A stretch of 64,000 nt of DNA from Symsagittifera roscoffensis. Lineage: Eukaryota > Xenacoelomorpha > Acoela > Convolutidae. The stretch lies in NCBI RefSeq assembly GCF_963678635.1, contig NC_087068.1, positions 29,390,318 through 29,454,317 on the forward strand, read 5' to 3'. How positions within the stretch are numbered: position 1 is the stretch's first letter; the number at the start of each line of letters is the position of its first letter. A model generated the notes under the pieces. That model saw nothing but the letters and a program-made list of their open reading frames with translations, had not been told where the DNA came from and ran no database searches. Positions 46,289 through 56,699 of this stretch are shown one piece after another. A program made the position numbers and the translations under genes.

Positions 46289-48242
46289 GCCTCTCTAAGG
46301 TTTGGAGGAAGCTTACTCACAGCTTGATTCAGTAAGTTAACACTTTTCAGATCATCGTTAAAAGATAGAGACTTGAATACGGAAACAATTCCAGAAATTG
46401 TAATGGAAAAGCCAAATACATTTTCCGAGTTTTTCAGCGGCGGAAAATTACTTAATTACTACTGCAGCATGCGGCTGCCCGAATTTTTATTTGAAGAGTT
46501 GCTAATGCCTCTTTATATAGTACTCCGCTATAGCTATACTCAGCGATTGCGGATTTTGCTTTACTCACTACTAGCGTTTTCAGATAGGTAAGCTTTTCAT
46601 CGTCACTGAGTATGGCTGAATCGACCGTCGATATGAACTGCCCATACCACTCATGCGTATTAAGTCTGTTGCCATCGAACTGGGTCAGCTTCCACTCAAA
46701 GAGATTATCTTTTCGGCTGTGTATGAGTATATTAACCAACTCTCGTGTCGAAAGTGGACGCTCGACGTCTCCACAAGGTGAATTACCGGGAGTTGGCGCT
46801 GGGTAACTCGAAGAATTAAGGAACGAACGGTTGATGAGCATGTAAAAAATTTCCAGGCTGCGCAAAGAACACTGTCCCTGCACTTGTATAAGGAACAAAA
46901 TTATTCAGAGGAACAATTTGAGTTACTGCGGAAAAAACAGTTGTCGAAAGAACGTGGTGTTGTTGAGCTGACATTAAAGGGACAACAGCTCGTCTCCACG
47001 AATTACTATAAGGATTATAGTGGTCACCTGAAAAGTTATAACTACTAACGGGAACACCCATATGTTGTTGTGATTGGATTACAGGTGCTTGGTAGCCATC
47101 TGCTACTGATCCTGTAATTTGATGACTTAAAGAAACCTGGTTAATTGCTGTTGATGCAGGAACGAACGGTGCTACACCGGAAGGAACGTCTGCAGATGTT
47201 GTCGAAGCAAAATACTTTTCAGAAGTTACCGGGACTACTGACCCTGTGTTTGGATTAACTAGCACTGATTGAGTGCACCAAAAAGTTTGCTGAGGCAAAT
47301 TAATAGAAACCGGTTGAATGACCTGCTGTAACACTGCTGGATTGTTAACGGAAATCTGCGATTGCGCCAAATTCGACAAATTATGTCGTTGTCCGTGAAT
47401 GTGGTTACAGAAATACTATCCCGGATCACTAGAAGCTGCCTGGCCATTATTCACTCCTGTAAAACTTGATGAGACCATGTATTTTGTTGATGTAGGATAA
47501 GTTTTCTCAGGAGCTGTCGAATGAACATGCTGCTCTTGATTGGGAACTACACCAGCGTCAGGCTGATTGTGGTCGACAGATTCGACCCAGTGTCGCGTAC
47601 GATCGTTTTTGTCTATTGTTAGTTAAGGAGAGATTCGAGTTAAACCACTTTCCTCAGCATTCTCGCTGATTTCCGACAACTCATCTTCTAACTCAAGCCC
47701 TTTCAACTCAATTTCTGCCAGTTTTTTCCTGTGTTCTCAGCCAGTTCTTCCAACTCTAAACTGCTTTGTTGTTCTATAAAATATTGTTTCATCATGTTTT
47801 ATTGATTTTTCAGGCTTAATAACACCTTTGCCTGCCTCTCAAGTTCCCCTTGTTGTTTCTTTAAAATCATTAAATCGCGCTTTTTCTCTGAAAGTGTTTT
47901 TGAGAGAGTTGCTGTATAACGACTAGATTTCTGAGAACCCAATTGCTGATGTCGGCTGCTTCGGTGTGACAACTTAGAGCGGTTATCTGTTTTGTGCGAA
48001 TATGGTTTTTCACTTTTTTCGGAATGATGAGAAATTTTTGAGCTGCTATCTATGTTTTCCAGCTCTGTTACTGCCTCAAAACTTGTTTTATATGTGACAG
48101 CTTCCGGTAAAACTTTATCGTTGCTTTGAGTCAACTTATGAAGCCACATATCCTGTGCCGGTATCAATTCGTCGGGGTTGGCACTTTTTGCAGCCAAATC
48201 AATCAACTCATTATTTACCTCGACCGCTTGTTCTATGTTCAT
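46289..48242 (-). pseudogene. gag: BEL/Pao gag, N-terminal and middle parts
   Basis: It begins at ATG 48242 (MNIEQAVEVNNELIDLAAKS) with a Ser/Lys-rich region and a coiled-coil-like end (LSEKKRDLMILKKQQGELER). After stops it continues as a Gln/Val-rich part (47379-46816) and the DUF1759-like domain FEWKLTQFDGNRLNTHEWYG (46898-46452). Gag forms the particle and binds RNA. Several stops and frameshifts are present. Confidence 0.75.
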
Positions 48243-49253
48243 TATTTACCTTGACCGCTTGTTCTATGTAGTTCCTACTTTTTTCAACATAGGTATCAAT
48301 TTTTGAGCAACGACTCTGACTCTCTATGTATTCGAAGAAAATCTGAAGATGAAAAACTCAACTTAACTTGCCTGATACTGCCTGCCCAGACCACTTAACA
48401 TAAGTTGGAATCGGATAAATAAGCGAATTTGGGAATTTTATGTCGTAGTTTTTAACATTTTTCGATTTTTTTGTGGTTTTAACAACCTCAAAGTAACGAT
48501 TTTCAAAAGTTTCCTACAGAATTGACAGTTGGAGGGCTCGAGTCCAAAACTAACCCGAAAAATTGATCTATTACTTTTGTCTATGTTCCGTTTCTCTGGA
48601 TTTTCAATCCGTTCACAATTACCCAAAAATTTTGTTATCGGGAAAATTACTACTTGTAGCTTGCTTTGAATTGGAATACACAATAAGACATCGTATAAAA
48701 ATTTTTTGCAAAGAGAGGTTTCAATAAAAAACTAGGCGAGCCTTACAGTTTTGGAGATTGGCCGGTCACCGAATTCGGGCTGTCAGATTTTTGGTCATCC
48801 GCAGAAGAAATATCCAGCAATCACTTTTCAAACTCATACAAAACGTCTGTAGTTGACCCCCTGTCTGATGATCTGGATACCTGAAAAGGCCTCGTTCCCG
48901 TCTGGACTTTCGTCTTGTCGGTCAGCTGCACAATTTAACAGCTAATCATCCAAATAGCTTTCTTTCAGCCGACTGAGCACTGTGACAATTTTCGGGCAAC
49001 TGAGCCCTCGGCGTATTCGGTCAGCACAACTTCACTCTGTTTCGGCCAACTTCACGCTCTTTCAGCTTTCGTCCCTTGTGCTCCTCGTGTCCCTTGTGCT
49101 CTTCGTGTCCCTTGTGTCGACTTCGTGAGAAAAGACTTTGGTTCCCTCGTCGTGCGAAGTATCAAACAACAACAATCAGGGCACTAACTGAATTCAACCG
49201 AAGGGAAAAAGGGGGACAAAGAGTGATAATTTGGGGGATAGAAATTTAAAAAA
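48243..49253 (-). other. BEL/Pao untranslated leader
   Basis: About 1 kb lies between the primer site and the gag start with no supported frame. It contains a short tandem repeat of cccttgtgctcctcgtgt near 49075-49125. Confidence 0.6.
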
Positions 49254-49271
49254 TTCCTTTGTGGGGCGCCA
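49254..49271 (-). promoter_or_regulatory. Putative primer-binding site
   Basis: Three bases inside the 5' LTR the minus strand reads TGGCGCCCCACAAAGG. TGG start and the TGGCGCC core are the usual form of a tRNA 3'-end complement in LTR elements. The primer tRNA was not identified. Confidence 0.65.
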
Positions 49272-49274
49272 AAA

Positions 49275-49783
49275 CGTGCGCGTCAGTCTCCACGAATTGT
49301 AAAACAATTAGATTTCAGACAGATTGAATTGACGAGAAATTTCTCGGTAAAATGTCTCTCGAAAGTTTGTAATATAACGATTTTTTACATACTTCAACAT
49401 CGGTAACATCGGCCATAAAACTGCATAACTCAAAGCAAGCTGCTAAAATGGCCAGTATTTGTCTTTGAGACAAATTGCTCTTTTTAAAGGTCAGCCTTAA
49501 TCAAGGCTGAACCAAATTAGAGCGAAAATACGGTTAAAATAGGTTTACAGGGTGGGGGGGTTGGGGAGTTCGAACGAGGTTACGGAGCGTCCCATCAAGT
49601 TCGGCGCATATTTGAGCTCTAGAAAGGAAATGACCTAGGCGGGAATTGAACCGACGCCGAACCCGCCGGGACGCACCCTGTATACGCTTGGCTACTGTCC
49701 CTATATGCATTTACATTTTGGTTCAATTTTATCCATTTATACTCTCATGCATCTATACTCTCGCTTACATTTGCGCTGCAACA
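49275..49783 (-). repeat. BEL/Pao 5' LTR
   Basis: It aligns along its length with the LTRs at 38090 and 32441 and ends TGTTGCAGCGC on the minus strand. Its inner end reads CGCGCACG rather than CGCGCACA. The right flank starts ATAAT. Confidence 0.88.
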
Positions 49784-50039
49784 ATAATCTATCTACTGTA
49801 TATGGGTTATAATTTTTCGAACAAAATTTTGATTTTTCGACCAGATGCATATCTTCAGTTAATGGATGGAAAAATTGAAAAAATCATTAAAATGAAGCTT
49901 AAATTGGACTCAGCTTACGCCTCGATTAAAATTTTAAGCTGGTTTTCGTTGAAATATTTTGATCCGTTATTTTGAACTTTTTGACCTGAAATATTGGCTC
50001 GGCTCTTTTAACTCCTCCCCCCCCCCCCCCAACCTTACA

Positions 50040-50440
50040 TAACTATCAATTTTATGGTGTAACGAGTGGTTTTACAAGGTTAATTATGGAGACCAAATAT
50101 GTTTGTCACAGCCTAATCAGTCCGCATGTCAATTTTCATAACGATCGAACATTGTTAACAGAACCTTTTTAGTAAAAAAAATTGCAGGTGGGGGGGGGGG
50201 AGGAAAACGAGCCATTTGCTCTTTTTCACTGGTTTTACATGTTATATTGGCTGAATGCGTGATTATACTGCGCTGTTTTTCTCCACCCCGCCAACATGCA
50301 AACTTTTTTTACAAGTAAAGAGCTTGTTTACATTGCCCAGTTGTTATGAATATTGACAAGCCGACTATTTTGGCAAGGACAAACATATTTGGTCGTGATG
50401 CTTAACCTTGTAATCCCTTTTTTACACCATAAAAATGATG
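50040..50440. repeat. Foldback repeat family R4
   Basis: The left arm (about 50050-50160, with ttacaaggttaattatggag and accaaatatgtttgtcacag) is roughly the reverse complement of the right arm (about 50335-50440, with gacaaacatatttggtcgtg and cttaaccttgtaatcc). Poly-G/C runs and aaaagagcc-like words lie near the arms. A partial third copy (50490-50580) and an inverted one (52440-52520) suggest a family. Confidence 0.55.
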
Positions 50441-51085
50441 CTCATGCGAGGCCGCACTGGCTTTATTTTAAGGATATAACTAAATTGAATTAATTTAAAT
50501 TTACAAGGTTATGCATTGACACCAAATGACTTAATCATGGCCTAGTCGTGCGCATGTCAATTTTCATAACAATCGGGCAATTTAAAAAGAGATTTCATAT
50601 GTGAAGTCCGCGGGTAAAGTTGGGGGAGGCAAAAAAGCCCATTTTTTGGTAACTTTCGGGCAAACAATTCTTCTTCCCAATTCACATTCTTTAAGTATTT
50701 CAATCATTTGCCAATGACTGCCCCACTTTTATGGTCAAATCTGAGCATGTGTGAAACAGAAAATAGTCTGTTGCTAAAATGTTTAGAGAAAATGGCGCTA
50801 ACTATTAACGCACGTGCGAAATTTATGCCACGAAGTCAAATTTTGCTACCAGTGATCACAACAATTAATCCCAAGTTTTGAAGATACCCAAGTCTAAGTA
50901 ATCAACCCAGCATACAACACAAAGTGCAACTATGACTCTTAGTTGGCCCTTTTCTTAGCTTCTCTCTCTCTCCATTATGATTCCTTATTTAAAAGACTTT
51001 GAATACTTAAATTGAAGAAATTTGCTGGCTCTTTTCCAGTTCCCCCCTTTCAAATTCAATTTTGAAAAGCTTATTTAACGTTGTC

Positions 51086-51175
51086 ATAATGCAATGAAGT
51101 TTGGCGTGGTGAACAAATCGACAATTCTGAACAGATTAGTTCATCATACTTTACAGCGTAACATCACGAACTTAG
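51086..51175 (+). repeat. Repeat R5, plus-oriented copy
   Basis: The words cataatgcaatgaagtttgg, gtggtgaacaaat and gaacagattagttcatc match the reverse complement of 52640-52725. Similar text also occurs in the segmental duplication near 31640-31720 and 37270-37350. The exon at 51591 lies between the two inverted copies. Confidence 0.5.
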
Positions 51176-51590
51176 CCGTAATAACACGTCAAACAAATAG
51201 AAAACTCGGTATTTTAAAAAGGGGGGAACTGGAAAAGAGCCAATTTGCTTCCCTTTTTATATATATATTTTTTTTGAAATCGAATAATACCTTAGCAAAA
51301 AGCTGGCGTTTTTCCTACTGCTCCCCGTAAGATAAACTTACGCATCAATGGTGATTCAAGTAGTGGTTTTTCTAAGATTTTATTCTAATTTTTAACTGTT
51401 TGAATTTAGTCGTTAGTCGATTTTTTTATTCAGCTATTTGAGGGGTTTTGGATTTAAAGTAATTGAGCCAATCCTGTTTTTCAGTTTTGAAAATAAAACT
51501 TAAAAAGGCGCTTAGAAAAAGCTACAAGAAACTAATGACTGAAGCTCTTTTTCGCTTTTAAATTGGAAGCTACATATTGTTAAGATTTAG

Positions 51591-52263
51591 AAACGGGTCA
51601 TCCCAGAGAACAAAACAAGCGGGAACAACAATGACAACAAGCAGGGAGGGTGGTCGAACGTTCCAGGATCGAAGAAGAAAAACCGGGCGCAAACTGACGC
51701 CCAGGCTAAAAAAGCTAGAAACTACCGACCTGATCCGGATATTAAGAATGATAGCGAGTATGACGACTTGATTTGGGACACTTTCCCGAATGAGGACATG
51801 AGACGTGAGGCTGCAATGGCAGTTTTGAGGAATAAAATGGGGTTGAAGTATCCTAACTTTTCTCCGCCTTACTCGATGGTAAAAAAGCAGAGTGCTTTCA
51901 CCTCTGATCCGATGTTTCTCAAAACTAGAACGTCTCGGATTTTGCGCGAAGACTGTTGGGATCAGTTTTGGAAACTGAGCCAAAATGAACAAATTATCAA
52001 CTTCAAAAGACGTCCTTTGCTATGCCAATATGCCAAGGAGCGCACGTTTGGAATGAGAAGACCCCCTCTTTTGATTGTGGTGAATGGTACACCGTTTAAA
52101 ACGGATAGCCTGTTGTATACGTTTGTGCCACCGGCCATGTTTATTAGCATGGATCCCTACAGTATGGTTGATGAGAAGGTAATGGACAAGATTGACCAGA
52201 AAAAAAGGAAGACAAGGGCACAGACATCTGTCAAAATAGGAAGGCGTCCGAAAGATAATGGCT
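51591..52263 (+). CDS. Exon of an unrecognised protein
   Basis: After an acceptor-like gttaagatttag the frame is open for 224 codons to a strong donor, GGCT/GTAAGT. It starts KRVIPENKTSGNNNDNKQGG with a polar, basic first 60 residues (GSKKKNRAQTDAQAKKARNY), then a denser part: IWDTFPNEDMRREAAMAVLR, FLKTRTSRILREDCWDQFWK, RRPPLLIVVNGTPFKTDSLL and FVPPAMFISMDPYSMVDEKV, ending with another basic stretch. Composition and splice sites argue for a real gene. No family was recognised. It leaves in phase 1, compatible with the exon at 63576. A lone retrogene fragment is the alternative. Confidence 0.65.
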
Positions 52264-52639
52264 GTAAGTGAGAAGGGCTGTTTTCCGCTCCCCCTCACCT
52301 TTCAAAATATCAATTTTTACGCTTGTTTTACGAGTTAATATGTTTTCTTGTGTGAAAGGCCGGCTCCTTTTCCTTCCCCCCCCACCTGCAAGTTTTTATA
52401 GGTAAATTTGTTGACCACATTGTCCAATTGTAATGAAAACTTACATAAAGACTAATAAGGCCGCGACAAACATATTTAGTCTTCATACTCAACCTCGTAA
52501 AATCACTCGTTACACTAATATATTGAAGCTAGTGTGAGGTGGGGGGGAAGGAAAAAGAGCCGAAAGGCCGGCTTGTTTCCACTTTCCCCTAATTTAAATT
52601 TTCTCGTTTTCTTAGTTGCTATACGTGTTATTTTGGATG

Positions 52640-52725
52640 AATGCGTGATGTTACGATGTAGAGAATTAAGAACAAATCTGTTCAAAATTGTTCACCATGT
52701 CAAATTTCATTGCATTATGACAACG
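52640..52725 (-). repeat. Repeat R5, minus-oriented copy
   Basis: Inverted relative to 51086-51175: cgtgatgttacgatg, gttcaccatgtcaaatttca and ttgcattatgac are complements of the other copy's words. Confidence 0.5.
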
Positions 52726-53329
52726 AAAAATAAAGTTTTCAAAATTTAATTTGGAAGGTGGGAAATTGGCAAAGAGCCAAATTTTCTTCACTGGTTCACG
52801 TCCTTACGTTTTATTGCTGTTTAGATCATCAAAAAAAAATTTAACCTCTAGAAGTCAAATTTGTTCACCTGCTCACGCTGACACGTTTACATGAAAACGT
52901 TAAAAGTCATTTTAAATAGACGTTTATACATTGAATTTCAAAAAAACCAAAAGGATTGGGAAACTGGAAAAGAACCAAATAGGCTTACGTAAATCAAATT
53001 TGATAATGACTACGATAAATAATTTTTTCAAAATTGAATTTGAAAGAGGGTTGTAATAAAGCTTTTGGTTTTTTCTGAAAATTTTTTGTATGAAGGTCTT
53101 TTTGAATTGACTTTTCATGTTCTCATTAAAATGTGTCAGAGTGAACAGGTGAACAAATTTTTACAACATTTCTACCCTGTTTAGATTCAGAGTTAGTGCA
53201 ACTAGGATTAAGAGTTGGGGTTAGAGACTGGGATAGAATTGGTTTGAACTGAGGAATGAGAAGAGGTTGAAGAATGTATTGAGAAAGTGAAAAAAAAATG
53301 ACATGACAAACTAAGCATCACAAAAGTAC

Positions 53330-53484
53330 CTTTTCGTTAATTACTGAATAAATAATTAGTTAGCGATTACTAGTTGAACTTGTCTGAGTTTCTTCAATTT
53401 TGGCTAAATTAGACAGATTTTTTACCTTCACAAACTCATCGCTTCAATTAATCTGCCTGACCTCGAGATAGTCTAACCTCAACA
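53330..53484 (-). repeat. Start of copia 3' LTR
   Basis: Sequence to the left of the polypurine tract starts TGTTGAGGTTAGACTATC on the minus strand. The far end of the LTR could not be placed because no second LTR copy is present. Confidence 0.45.
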
Positions 53485-53672
53485 CCCCCACTCAGGCTGA
53501 ATCGGCTTCGTCCAATATCAGGCTGCAACCCATCAAGGTTCAACGATGTTATTCCACCCTAGCATGGCTCAGGGCTTTCGTCAGCAAGTCAACTTTCATG
53601 ATCTCAGTAGGACAACACCACTGGAGTTCAACTGTCTCATCCTCCAGTCGTTCTCGAACAAAGTGGTATTTC

Positions 53673-54191
53673 TCAACGATACTTTTGCATCACATGATTT
53701 TTGCACATCTTGATGCAGCTGTGGTTGTCCTCCTTGATTACGGTTAGTACATCATTAAACGCGCCCATTTCATCGAGAAGTGACCGCAGATATAGAGCCT
53801 CTTGAACTGCTGCTGCCATTGCTTGGGACTCAGCCTCACTGGTAAAAATGGCTGCAGTTGATTGATTGTTGGTGCTCCAGTTAACTGCTGCCCCTGCCTT
53901 CTGCAAATGAAAGCTGCAGCCAATAATTGACCTACTATCTTCCAATTATCCAGCCCAGTCAGCATCTGTGGATCCAAAGTTTTTTGTTTACCACCATCGT
54001 CCTTAGTGTAGAACAGCCCCAGATCTTTGCCCCAGATCTTTGCTCACCCTCTTTGCAGCCACCTGTTGCACCCTTCCCAGAGTCTCCAGGAAACGGGTGA
54101 GTTGCATTACATTAGCTAGGATATCGGGCCTTGTTTGCTTAGCTTTGTACAAAAATGAGCCCACGATGCCTCTGAAGTCGTCATCCTTCAT
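53673..54191 (-). pseudogene. pol: Copia RNase H and RT C-terminal part
   Basis: The RT tail reads GIVGSFLYKAKQTRPDILAN and VMQLTRFLETLG. RNase H reads GAAVNWSTNNQSTAAIFTSE, where the Glu of the TSEAE motif is kept, then AAAVQEALYLRSLLDEMGAF. These are standard copia blocks. A TAA and frameshifts separate them. Confidence 0.8.
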
Positions 54192-55140
54192 GGACGCAGC
54201 CTCTGCTGACCCAGCTTCAAGTCAGTCCTTCTTGGACAGCTGTGCAATGATATCCGATGGTGTGCCTACTGGTTTGCAGTCAGCTAGGTCGAAACTCTCT
54301 AGGCAGTCGTCGATGTAACGGGCTTGACTGCTTGACCTGCTTTCGAGGTGACTGCTTGACCTGCTTTCCCACAAATCAGGACAATGCGCCTCTGTCGTTC
54401 ATCTTGAATTGTTCGGAGAAACGGTTCCTCATCTTGTCAACTTCGTCCTAATATCTGCACCCAATGATGATGTCATCTAACCAGCACGTAAATCCTTGCA
54501 TTATTTGTTACCCTCAACGTGAACAAAGAGAAGTCGTTCGTCGCTGCTTCTAGTGATCTCTTCATCAAGTAAGAAGGTGCTCTGTGTCTGGTACCAGCCT
54601 CATCTGCCTGTCGCAGCCATGAAGACTTCAATGTAGCGAGCTCATTTGGCTGCCAGTGTTGCTGAACCCCTCTGGCTGCTCCATGTACACTGTGTCTGTT
54701 AGAGGAGAGTTGCGGAAGGCTCACTGAACATCTATCTGGTGAAAAACAAAAGCCCCTCTGGCTGCTCAAGGTACACTGTCATTGTTAGAGGAGAGTTGAG
54801 GAAGGCTGACTGACTATCTATCTCGTGAAGTCCAAGAGCTCACAGAGCCAGCAGTATCCTCTTTGTTTTGGGTTTACAGTTCGGAGCGAAAGTCTAATTG
54901 AAGTCAAGTCTTTCCACTTGCATGAACTTTTTCACTACATATCGTGCTTTGAACCGCTCCACTTGTCCCATCGCATCTCTCTTTACAGCAAGAACCTATC
55001 GTCCGGGAATTAATTTTCGAGATTGTGGTCTATCAACAAGTTCAAGTATCCCTGTTCTTATGGTTTCTAGAGACTTCACCTCTAAAACCCTAGCTGCCAT
55101 CCACTGGTCCTTTTCGAGTCCAGACCCAGCTTCTGAGTAG
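54192..55140 (-). pseudogene. pol: Copia reverse transcriptase, decayed
   Basis: The active-site text ARIYVLV then DDIIIG lies at 54461-54490 and is split by a one-base frameshift within YVDD. Upstream blocks (RGVQQHWQPNELATLKSSWL-like and QVERFKARYVVKKFMQVERL-like text in shifted frames) are recognisable but scrambled. A local duplication is present: gcccctctggctgctc-like words occur twice, near 54665 and 54750. Confidence 0.65.
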
Positions 55141-55299
55141 CCCTCTGGCTCTTGAATTCCAGTCACTGAAGCTTGCTTGTCGGCCAGTGCGTATCAAAAT
55201 GGTGAGTTCTTTATCCTAACGGACCTCCGCACTGGATGATCAGTAGAACTTGAATCTACTGCTTCCTCCTCGACTTGATCCTCTTCAGTAGCCCAACTG

Positions 55300-55440
55300 A
55301 ATCTGCAGTATTAGCGCGCTTCGTTGACGCGCTTCGTGCTTCGCTGATTGTCGTCGTGTCGGTGCGCTTCATGCTCGCTTCGTGTTGGCGCGCTTCGTTG
55401 GCGCGCTTCGTGCTTCGCTGGTTGTCGTCGTGCTTCGTTG
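55300..55440. repeat. GC-rich short tandem repeat inside copia
   Basis: Units such as gcgcttcgttgacgcgcttc and gtgcttcgctggttgtcgtc repeat several times. It lies between the integrase end and RT, a poorly conserved linker in copia, and may be an expanded linker or a later insertion. Confidence 0.7.
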
Positions 55441-55458
55441 ATAAATATCAATGCATCC

Positions 55459-56131
55459 CTAGATTGATAGCTCTAGGGGTTGTAGGGGCTCACTGTTAAC
55501 CATGAAGTCATCTGAAATGATGATCTCATTGAATGTCACGCTCCTTGCTCGCACCACTCGTCTTCTTTCTAGATCCATCAGCAAGTAGGCTTTGCTCTCC
55601 TCGTCGTATCCGATGAACTTGACGTTCTTGCCGTTTGGATGCATTTTCTATCGTTACCTCGATCCAGATAGTACGCCAGGCATCCGAACACACGCAAATA
55701 GCTTTCTTTTGATGGTCTCCCATAGTGCCTCTCCGTCGGTGAACGGCGCTTCTCTTTGCTTGATGTGGGACACCAGTTGTGAACCCTCACAATTGTCGAC
55801 ATTGCTTGCACCCAGAACATCTGCGGTAGCTTCGCTTCGGCAAAGAGACATCGGGTCATCTCGGTGATCACTCTTTTGTTGCGCTCTGCTACACCATTCG
55901 GTTGGGGATTTTTGGGCACGGTGAACTCTTGCTTCACTTGGCATTCTCCACAAATTTTTCTGTATGCATTTGATGAATACGCACCTCGATTGTCAGTTCG
56001 CAGGCACAGTGCTCAGCCATAAACTCCTGGAGATTCCTGAAGTCGTCGATGAAACTCAAGGCATAGCTTGCACCATGAACACTCGATATTTCAAATAGTC
56101 CCTGAATGGCACCGAAGACCCATTGCCGCAC
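55459..56131 (-). pseudogene. pol: Copia integrase
   Basis: Frames hold the core start (FEISSVHGASYALSFIDDFR, with the first catalytic Asp), the FTVPKNPQPNGVAERNKRVI block with the catalytic Glu, PQMFWVQAMSTIVRVHNWCP, SYLRVFGCLAYYLDRG, and the C-terminal GKNVKFIGYDEESKAYLLMD text. Three overlapping frames show frameshifts. Confidence 0.85.
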
Positions 56132-56555
56132 TGCCGATGCTCTGCTCTCAGTCTTCGTAGTCTTCTAATTCATACATTTTAGAATTTGCACACACTTCGC
56201 AAAACTCTAGCTCGCCCACATTGACCAGCGACGCCTAGTCGTGCTGGTATCCCTCCGTGTCTCCGTCACTAGAAATATCGCATTCCTGTTGAAGTTGCAC
56301 TCAAGAAAGAAAAGCTTGCCGCGCTGCTTCACAGGCAGCTTTCCCAATCTAGTGCCAGTAGATGTGAAGCATTTGCGGCAAAACTGAAGCCTGAGTTTCT
56401 AGCCACTGCTTGGCTCACACTCATCAAGTTCACATTGAGCTCGGCACAAAAAGCACACTGTGAAAAGTGTAACTCCTCCCTGCATGATGGCAGCCCTTGA
56501 TCTCTACTTCCACTGATCCTTTGGCCTCAATCCTTGACAGCGTGCTGTTCGGGCT

Positions 56556-56690
56556 CTACACAGTTAACCCTCCGTTCCAGCTCTCAAAGCAAGATAAGAT
56601 AGCCTTGTCGCGAACCACATGATCAGTGCACCTTGTATCTACAATGGGTCCAGATATAGTCATGTTAATTTCAAACCTGGCATTAATTAT
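56556..56690 (-). pseudogene. Copia protease remnant
   Basis: The text ISGPIVDTRCTDHVVRDKAI resembles the copia protease motif in which Asp-Ser/Thr-Gly is followed by a Thr/Ser-x-His pair; here the Gly is Arg. Upstream of about 56690 the match ends, giving the 5' limit of the element. Confidence 0.6.
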
Positions 56691-56699
56691 TTTTATCTG

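Larger units (their letters stand above)
38085..49788 (-). mobile_element. Compound BEL/Pao retrotransposon with target duplication
   Basis: The element spans 38090-49783 (11.7 kb) on the minus strand between two LTRs of about 505-509 bp. Both sides carry ATAAT (38085-38089 and 49784-49788), a 5-bp target duplication as expected for BEL/Pao. The reading order is LTR, primer site, gag, zinc knuckle, aspartic protease, RT part, integrase part, then again gag end, zinc knuckle, protease, RT, RNase H, integrase, C-terminal domain, LTR. A 3.37-kb internal tandem duplication explains the repeat. All frames are broken. Confidence 0.88.
53484..56690 (-). mobile_element. Degenerate Ty1/copia element, 5' truncated
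   Basis: Minus-strand copia domains occur in the order protease (near 56.6 kb), integrase, RT and RNase H, which is the copia order. On the minus strand a GTGGGGG tract is followed by TGTTGAGG at 53484, the expected polypurine tract and start of the 3' LTR. Gag and a 5' LTR were not found. Many stops and frameshifts show an old copy lying in the putative intron after the exon ending at 52263. Confidence 0.82.

Noticed and set aside
49646-49975. 109-codon plus-strand frame across the BEL 5' LTR edge
   Set aside because: It crosses the LTR border and target duplication, so it joins unrelated sequences by chance.
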